Both the position numbers and the translations under genes were made by a program. Positions 59,971-64,000 of a stretch of 64,000 nucleotides of DNA are shown one piece after another. This DNA is from Agromyces salentinus (GTDB taxonomy: Bacteria > Actinomycetota > Actinomycetes > Actinomycetales > Microbacteriaceae), in assembly GCF_009749395.1 (NCBI RefSeq), contig NZ_WBIR01000006.1, positions 124,001 through 188,000 on the forward strand. Reading direction: 5' to 3'. Each line of letters starts with the position of its first letter. Within the stretch, counting starts at the first letter, position 1. The notes beneath the pieces are model-generated. The model saw nothing but the letters and a program-made list of their open reading frames with translations. It did not search any database and was not told where the DNA came from.

Positions 59971-59999
59971 AAGCAAACAATTAATTAAGGAGTTGCTTA
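59970..59999. promoter_or_regulatory. ArsR operator candidate overlapping the ribosome-binding site
   Basis: TAAGCAA (59970-59976) and TTGCTTA (59993-59999) are a perfect 7-bp inverted repeat, separated by an AT-rich 16-base centre containing AATTAATTAAGGAG. It overlaps the -10 end, the transcription start region and the Shine-Dalgarno. Confidence 0.65.
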
Positions 60000-60000
60000 C

Positions 60001-60342
60001 ATGCAGAACGGGCCCGACGAGCTCAGCCTCGTGTTCCAGGCGCTCGCCGATCCGACGCGGCGCGAGATCCTCTCGCGACTCCGCGGCGGGCCGACGACCG
60101 TCGGGGAACTGGCCGAGCCCTTCGCGATGAGCCGCCCCGCGATCTCCCAGCACCTCAAGGTGCTGGAGCGCGCCGGACTCATCGAACGCACCGCGACGGC
60201 CCAGTGGCGCACCTGCACCCTCCGCACCGAGCCGCTCGACGAGGCATCCGCCTGGGTCGAGCGTCACCGCGGCGAGTGGAACGCGCGCTTCGACCTGCTC
60301 GACGAGCGCCTCCGTGAACTGAAGGGACAGACGGATGCCTGA
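60001..60342 (+). CDS. ArsR-family transcriptional regulator
   Basis: A 113-residue winged-helix repressor: FQALADPTRREILSRLRGGP, then EPFAMSRPAISQHLKVLERA as recognition helix region. No Cys metal-binding motif (ELCVCDL) is present, so it is not a classic arsenic or metal sensor. It belongs to the ArsR type paired with SRPBCC proteins. AAGGAG eight bases before the ATG. Its end overlaps the next gene by eight bases. Confidence 0.93.
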   Translation: MQNGPDELSLVFQALADPTRREILSRLRGGPTTVGELAEPFAMSRPAISQHLKVLERAGLIERTATAQWRTCTLRTEPLDEASAWVERHRGEWNARFDLLDERLRELKGQTDA

Positions 60343-60811
60343 GCAGACCGCCTCCGCAACGAAGCACTTCACCATCACGCGCGTCTTCGACGCACCCCGG
60401 GAGCTCGTCTGGCGGGCTTGGACCGATCCCGACGAGGCCGCGGCCTGGTGGCACCCGCGCGGCATCATCACGCCCCGCGAGAGCGTCGACCTCGACGTCC
60501 GCCCCGGCGGCCGGTACCGGTACACGATGATCGCGCCCGACGGAACCGAGTACCCGACGGCCGGCGTCTTCCGGGAGGTCGCCCCGCCCGAGCGACTCGT
60601 GATGACGTGGGGCTCACCCGGCGACGCCGATGATGCGGCGCCCGTGCTCACGATCGAGCTCGCCGAGCACGGCGAGGGCCGAGACCAGACGCACATGACC
60701 TTCCACGTCCTGGGCATCGAGGGGGCACCGGGCGACGAGAACGTCTACGACGGCTGGGACTCCGCGTTCGACGTCCTCGTCGAGCATCTCGCGGATTCGC
60801 GGGCGAACTGA
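60335..60811 (+). CDS. SRPBCC (AHSA1-like) domain protein
   Basis: A 158-residue START/Bet v1-like ligand-binding protein. HFTITRVFDAPRELVWRAWT and DEAAAWWHPRGIITP open the fold, with VAPPERLVMTWGSPG and the C-terminal helix GWDSAFDVLVEHLA. ArsR plus AHSA1/SRPBCC pairs are common in actinobacteria; the partner probably binds a hydrophobic ligand. It is translationally coupled on both sides (overlap with ArsR, TGATG with the next gene). Confidence 0.9.
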   Translation: MPEQTASATKHFTITRVFDAPRELVWRAWTDPDEAAAWWHPRGIITPRESVDLDVRPGGRYRYTMIAPDGTEYPTAGVFREVAPPERLVMTWGSPGDADDAAPVLTIELAEHGEGRDQTHMTFHVLGIEGAPGDENVYDGWDSAFDVLVEHLADSRAN

Positions 60812-61401
60812 TGGGTCGCCTCATCGCGGAGCAGGTCGTCACCGCCGACGGATACGCCGCCGACCCGGCCGGCGGCATCGACTTCTTCGAGTCGCTCATC
60901 CAACCGGGAGAGGACGGCGACGTCGGCCTCAACGATGCGGAGCAGCTCGCGTACGTCGCACAGGTCGATGCGATCCTGTTCGGCGCCACGACCTACCGCA
61001 TGTTCGCCGACTACTGGCCGAAGGTCGACCCGGAGGTCGAGCACATCGCCGAGCTCATCAACCGCGTGCCGAAGTTCGTGGTCTCGAACACGCTCGCGAG
61101 CGCGCCCTGGGGCGACGGCGAGATCGAGATCCTGCGCGGCGACGGCGTCGCCGCCGCCGCGCAACTGAAGCAGCGCTTCGCCACCATCATCGTCTGGGGG
61201 AGCCTGACGCTGACCGATGCGCTGTTCCGCTCCGGGCTGGTCGATGAGCTGCATCTGCGCGTCGTGCCGGTGCTGCTCGGATCGGGACGCTCATTCAGCC
61301 CGGCCGAGGTGGGCGAGGGTGCGGGCGCGGGTGGGCTCGAGCTCGATCACGTCGAAACCAAGCCGGGAGGCGTGCTCAGCGTTCGTTACCTCGTGCGCTG
61401 A
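60811..61401 (+). CDS. Dihydrofolate reductase-like (RibD C-terminal domain) protein
   Basis: A 196-residue RibD_C-type reductase: RLIAEQVVTADGYAADPAGG, FGATTYRMFADYW, VSNTLASAPWGDGEIEIL and IIVWGSLTLTDALFRSGLVD, ending ETKPGGVLSVRYLVR. Such proteins bind NADPH but their substrates are mostly unknown; true DHFR or riboflavin activity is unlikely. Third gene of the ArsR operon. Its 3' end overlaps the convergent MFS gene by 26 bases. Confidence 0.9.
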   Translation: MGRLIAEQVVTADGYAADPAGGIDFFESLIQPGEDGDVGLNDAEQLAYVAQVDAILFGATTYRMFADYWPKVDPEVEHIAELINRVPKFVVSNTLASAPWGDGEIEILRGDGVAAAAQLKQRFATIIVWGSLTLTDALFRSGLVDELHLRVVPVLLGSGRSFSPAEVGEGAGAGGLELDHVETKPGGVLSVRYLVR

Positions 61402-62929
61402 TGCCCGCCTGGGACTCGGTGTCAGGGCCGGCACCCGCATCGGCATCCGCATCGGCATCGGCATCGGCATCGGCATCCGCACCGGCGCCTGCATCGGTTC
61501 CGGCACCGGCATCGGCAGCCGCAGCCGCATCGGTCTCGGTCACCGCGTCGGGGTTCCCCTCGGCCCCGCGGTACTCCTCGGAGAGCCGTCGGTAGGAGCG
61601 GGTCGTGAAGGCGACGAGGGCGAGCGCGACCATGAGCAGGCCCGACACGAGGAACACGAGCGCGATGCCGCGCGCCTCGCCCTCGCCGAGCAGCCAGCCC
61701 CAGGCCTGCTGACCGGCGTCGGAGTTCATGTACGGGATGATCATGAACTCCGCGATGGGCGCGATGAGGAACGCCGTGATCGGGGCGGCCGCAGACTCCA
61801 CCGCGGCGGCGAAGCCGAAGACGCGACCCTGGCGCCGGAAGGTGACGACCTTCTGGATGACGGTCTGCTCGGCCGCCTCGACCGCGGGGATGAGCGCCAT
61901 GTACGCCCAGATGCCGAGGCCGTAGAGCCACCACCACTCGCGAATGGTGAAGAGCGCGCCGAGCACCCCCATCGCGACGACGACGAGCAGCATCGTGCGG
62001 ATCGGGTTCGTGCCGAGGCCGAATTTCGCGATGACCAACCCGCCGATGACGAACCCCGTCGCCGTGACGCCGAGCACGATACCCCACAGCTCGACCGGGA
62101 AGAGCGTCAGGCCGTACGGGTCCATGAGCGCCATGTAGACGCCGCCGATGAGGTTGTTGAACGTCGAGAAGATGATGAGGGCGAAGAGGCCGGGCGCCGA
62201 GCGGATGGCCGCGACGCTGCCCCTGATGTCGATCGTGGACGCCCGCTCGCCCTCGGCAGGCACCGGGCGCTCCTCGGGCACCTTCAGGAAGAACAGGTGC
62301 ACCAGCGCGACGAGCGTCAGCCCGATCGCGATGACGAGGGTCCAGCCCATGCCGAGCAACCCGATCGCGAGCCCGCTGAACACGCTCGTGACGATGAACG
62401 CGAGGCCCTGGACGGTCCCGACGAGGCCGTTGGCGTTGGCGTGCCGTTCGACCGGCACGAGCAGCGTGACCGTGGTGGACAGGGCGATGTTGCGCATGTG
62501 CTCGATGACCGAGCCGAAGAGGATGATGCCCGAGAAGGCCCAGAACCACGGGCCGCCGAGGTCGACGAGGGCGGATTCGGGTTGCAGCAGGTACAGCACG
62601 CCGGCGATCGCGAAGGCCACGAGCGTGACCATGCTCGAGAAGATCATGACCTGGAGCTTGCGATGCCGGTCGACGATCGAGCCGAACAGCATCGCGAAGA
62701 AGGCGATGAGCAGCATGTAGGCACCGCCGATGATGCCCGTCGCCAGCACCGACCGCGTCTCGAGGTAGACCCAGAACGTGAGGGCGAACCAGAGGAAGCT
62801 CGTCGTCACGTTGGCGACGGCGGTGTTGGCGAGCACCTGCATGAACGTGCGCATGCCGCCTGGCGGCGGCACCACACCCACCTCGGCGCTCGCCGTCGCC
62901 TGCGCCTCGACCTGCTCCCGATCGCTCAC
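61376..62929 (-). CDS. MFS transporter with Ala/Asp-repeat tail
   Basis: A 517-residue transporter with about 12 helices. FGSIVDRHRKLQVMIFSSM is the motif A-like loop and VPVERHANANGLVGTVQGLA a conserved loop of the enterobactin/macrolide exporter (MFS_3) group. The tail after residue about 455 is low complexity (ADAGAGTDAGAGADADADAD), encoded by a hexanucleotide microsatellite around 61437-61520. The GTG at 62929 follows TACCCT by six bases (leaderless). The substrate is unknown; it is likely an exporter. Confidence 0.87.
   Translation of the reverse strand: MSDREQVEAQATASAEVGVVPPPGGMRTFMQVLANTAVANVTTSFLWFALTFWVYLETRSVLATGIIGGAYMLLIAFFAMLFGSIVDRHRKLQVMIFSSMVTLVAFAIAGVLYLLQPESALVDLGGPWFWAFSGIILFGSVIEHMRNIALSTTVTLLVPVERHANANGLVGTVQGLAFIVTSVFSGLAIGLLGMGWTLVIAIGLTLVALVHLFFLKVPEERPVPAEGERASTIDIRGSVAAIRSAPGLFALIIFSTFNNLIGGVYMALMDPYGLTLFPVELWGIVLGVTATGFVIGGLVIAKFGLGTNPIRTMLLVVVAMGVLGALFTIREWWWLYGLGIWAYMALIPAVEAAEQTVIQKVVTFRRQGRVFGFAAAVESAAAPITAFLIAPIAEFMIIPYMNSDAGQQAWGWLLGEGEARGIALVFLVSGLLMVALALVAFTTRSYRRLSEEYRGAEGNPDAVTETDAAAAADAGAGTDAGAGADADADADADADADAGAGPDTESQAGISARGNER
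61437..61520. repeat. Hexanucleotide microsatellite (GGCATC-type)
   Basis: Tandem GGCATC/CGCATC units within the MFS gene's 3' end, encoding alternating Ala-Asp. The run is nearly perfect from about 61438 to 61480 and degenerates after that. It may vary in length by slippage in steps of two codons. Confidence 0.85.
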
Positions 62930-63049
62930 CCTGCGAGGGTAACGAGCGCCTCCGACATCCGGAACCCCTCCGCCGCGAGGCGGAGTCCGCGGTCGGCGAA
63001 CGGCCCCACGACCCTCCGCACGGGGGATGCCGCGTGCACGCGGCATCCG

Positions 63050-63055
63050 TAGCGT
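63050..63055 (+). promoter_or_regulatory. -10 box (TAGCGT) for leaderless ABC ATPase gene
   Basis: TAGCGT is six bases before the ATG at 63062. Confidence 0.45.
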
Positions 63056-63061
63056 GAGGGC

Positions 63062-63946
63062 ATGCTCGAACTCTCCGATGTCACCAAACGCTATGGCGAG
63101 CGCCTGGCCCTCGACCACGTCAGCTTCACCGTCGGCGACGGTCGCCTCACGGGCTTCGTCGGCGGCAACGGCGCCGGCAAGACCACGACCATGCGCATCG
63201 TCCTCGGCGTGCTCTCCTCCGACGGGGGCACGGTCGCCATCGACGGCGCCCCCCTCACCTCCGTCGACCGGCGCCGCTTCGGCTACATGCCGGAGGAGCG
63301 CGGGCTCTACCCGAAGATGAAGGTGCTCGAGCAGACCGTCTACCTCGCCCGCCTGCACGGCTGGTCTGCCGAGGCGGCCAGGCGCAACGCGCTCGACCTG
63401 CTCGAGCGGCTCGGACTCGGCGAGCGGCTCGACGACACGATCGAGTCGCTCTCGCTCGGCAACCAGCAGCGCGCGCAGATCGCCGCCGCGCTCGTGCACC
63501 GGCCCGAGCTGCTCGTGCTCGACGAGCCGTTCTCCGGCCTGGACCCCATGGCGGTGGAGACGGTGCAGGCCGTGCTCGCGGATGCCGCGGCATCCGGGAC
63601 GCCCGTGCTCTTCTCCTCGCACCAGCTCGACATCGTCGAGCGCCTCTGCGACGACCTCGTCATCATCGCGGGCGGGCGCATCGTCGCGTCGGGAACGCGC
63701 GACAGCCTGCGCGCCCAGCACGCCACCGACCGGTGGGAGCTGCTCGCGAACGGCGACGCCGGCTGGCTGCGGCAGCAGCCCGGCATCCGCGTCGTCGAGT
63801 TCGACGGCGGCTGGGCCGTGTTCGAGGCCGAGTCGGATGCCGCGCGCGAGGCGGTCCTCGCCGAGGCCGTCGCCCGCGGCGGCCTCACCAGCTTCGCTCG
63901 CGAGCGCACCTCGCTCGCCCAGATCTTCAAAGAGGTCGTGCGATGA
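63062..63946 (+). CDS. ABC-2 type exporter ATP-binding protein (NatA/YhaQ-like)
   Basis: A 294-residue ATPase. Walker A is GGNGAGKTTT, the Q-loop FGYMPEERGLYPKMKV, the signature LSLGNQQRAQ (LSGGQ replaced by LSLGN, as in NatA-type exporters), Walker B LLVLDEPFSGLDP and the H-loop LFSSHQLDIV. A C-terminal DUF4162-like domain ends the protein (RWELLANGDAGWL onward). The ATGA overlap with the next, truncated gene implies a cognate permease follows. Confidence 0.92.
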   Translation: MLELSDVTKRYGERLALDHVSFTVGDGRLTGFVGGNGAGKTTTMRIVLGVLSSDGGTVAIDGAPLTSVDRRRFGYMPEERGLYPKMKVLEQTVYLARLHGWSAEAARRNALDLLERLGLGERLDDTIESLSLGNQQRAQIAAALVHRPELLVLDEPFSGLDPMAVETVQAVLADAAASGTPVLFSSHQLDIVERLCDDLVIIAGGRIVASGTRDSLRAQHATDRWELLANGDAGWLRQQPGIRVVEFDGGWAVFEAESDAAREAVLAEAVARGGLTSFARERTSLAQIFKEVVR

Positions 63947-64000
63947 GCACGCAGGACACCGGAACCCGCACCCCGAGCGGGGCCGCGGCGCGGCCGGGCA
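63943..64000 (+). CDS. Partial gene, probable ABC-2 permease
   Basis: Only the first 19 codons are in the window (MSTQDTGTRTPSGAAARPG), a polar start typical of the cytoplasmic end of ABC-2 permeases. Identity is inferred only from the ATGA coupling with the exporter ATPase. Confidence 0.5.
   Translation, partial: MSTQDTGTRTPSGAAARPG

Noticed and set aside
1..64000. tRNA, rRNA or other structured RNA genes
   Set aside because: I found no cloverleaf-like or rRNA-like sequence by reading; a covariance-model scan would be decisive.

Overview
This is a 64 kb chromosomal segment of a very GC-rich actinobacterium, most likely a member of Microbacteriaceae (Agromyces/Microbacterium-like). The family assignment is inferred from gene content (DUF6325, DUF6421, DUF6328, a putative F420-0 importer cassette, coenzyme F420 enzymes), from frequent leaderless starts (a TANNNT box 5-8 nt before ATG/GTG), and from intergenic inverted repeats. 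I see no rRNA, tRNA, phage, transposase or CRISPR array. The window looks like core chromosome with accessory insertions, not a mobile element.

Layout. 1-3973: a DUF6325 gene with a downstream partner cut by the window edge, a two-domain arylsulfatase and a PaaG-like enoyl-CoA hydratase/isomerase. 4116-14492 (minus): a nine-gene operon for reductive pyrimidine (or hydantoin) catabolism. In transcription order it holds a nitrilase-type beta-ureidopropionase, a dihydropyrimidinase, an LLM-class F420/FMN oxidoreductase, an ABC importer (permease, ATPase, permease, NMT1-like binding protein), a class III aminotransferase and malonate/methylmalonate semialdehyde dehydrogenase. A MocR-type regulator is divergent (14734-16149). 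No classical dihydropyrimidine dehydrogenase is present, and the LLM enzyme sits where one would be expected.

16143-24581: two large exported proteins. One is a Calx-beta repeat surface protein with a sortase-like tail. The other is a metallophosphoesterase carrying two almost identical 636-bp modules around a PKD domain. Between them lies cofD. 24631-33415 is mostly coenzyme F420 biology: a degenerate kinase-like protein, a BtuFCD-type cassette resembling the proposed F420-0 importer, then minus-strand cofE, an FGD-like LLM enzyme, cofC and F420-dependent glucose-6-phosphate dehydrogenase (fgd). CofE lacks the C-terminal reductase domain of FbiB, and no Fo synthase is in the window.

33436-38783: DUF6328 membrane protein, exonuclease III, a hydrolase, a Ser/Thr kinase with a co-translated lipoprotein, a 32-bp tandem array, a 50-residue membrane ORF and an SDR. 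39301-44356: a sulfonate/nitrate-type ABC transporter fused by overlap to acetyl-CoA synthetase. 44526-50253: DUF4190 protein, a TetR/MFS efflux pair with two clear operators, GNAT, DUF6421 and another SDR. 50278-57323: envelope lipoproteins, holin-like protein, MFS, hydrolase and a GlcD-type oxidase. 57461-63946: a LuxR-type two-component system, an ArsR/SRPBCC/RibD-like operon, an MFS exporter and the start of an ABC-2 exporter that runs off the edge.

The most interesting hypothesis is a link between the first two metabolic blocks: F420 supplied by the cof/fgd/importer locus may power the oxidoreductase of the pyrimidine operon, giving an F420H2-dependent route into reductive pyrimidine degradation.
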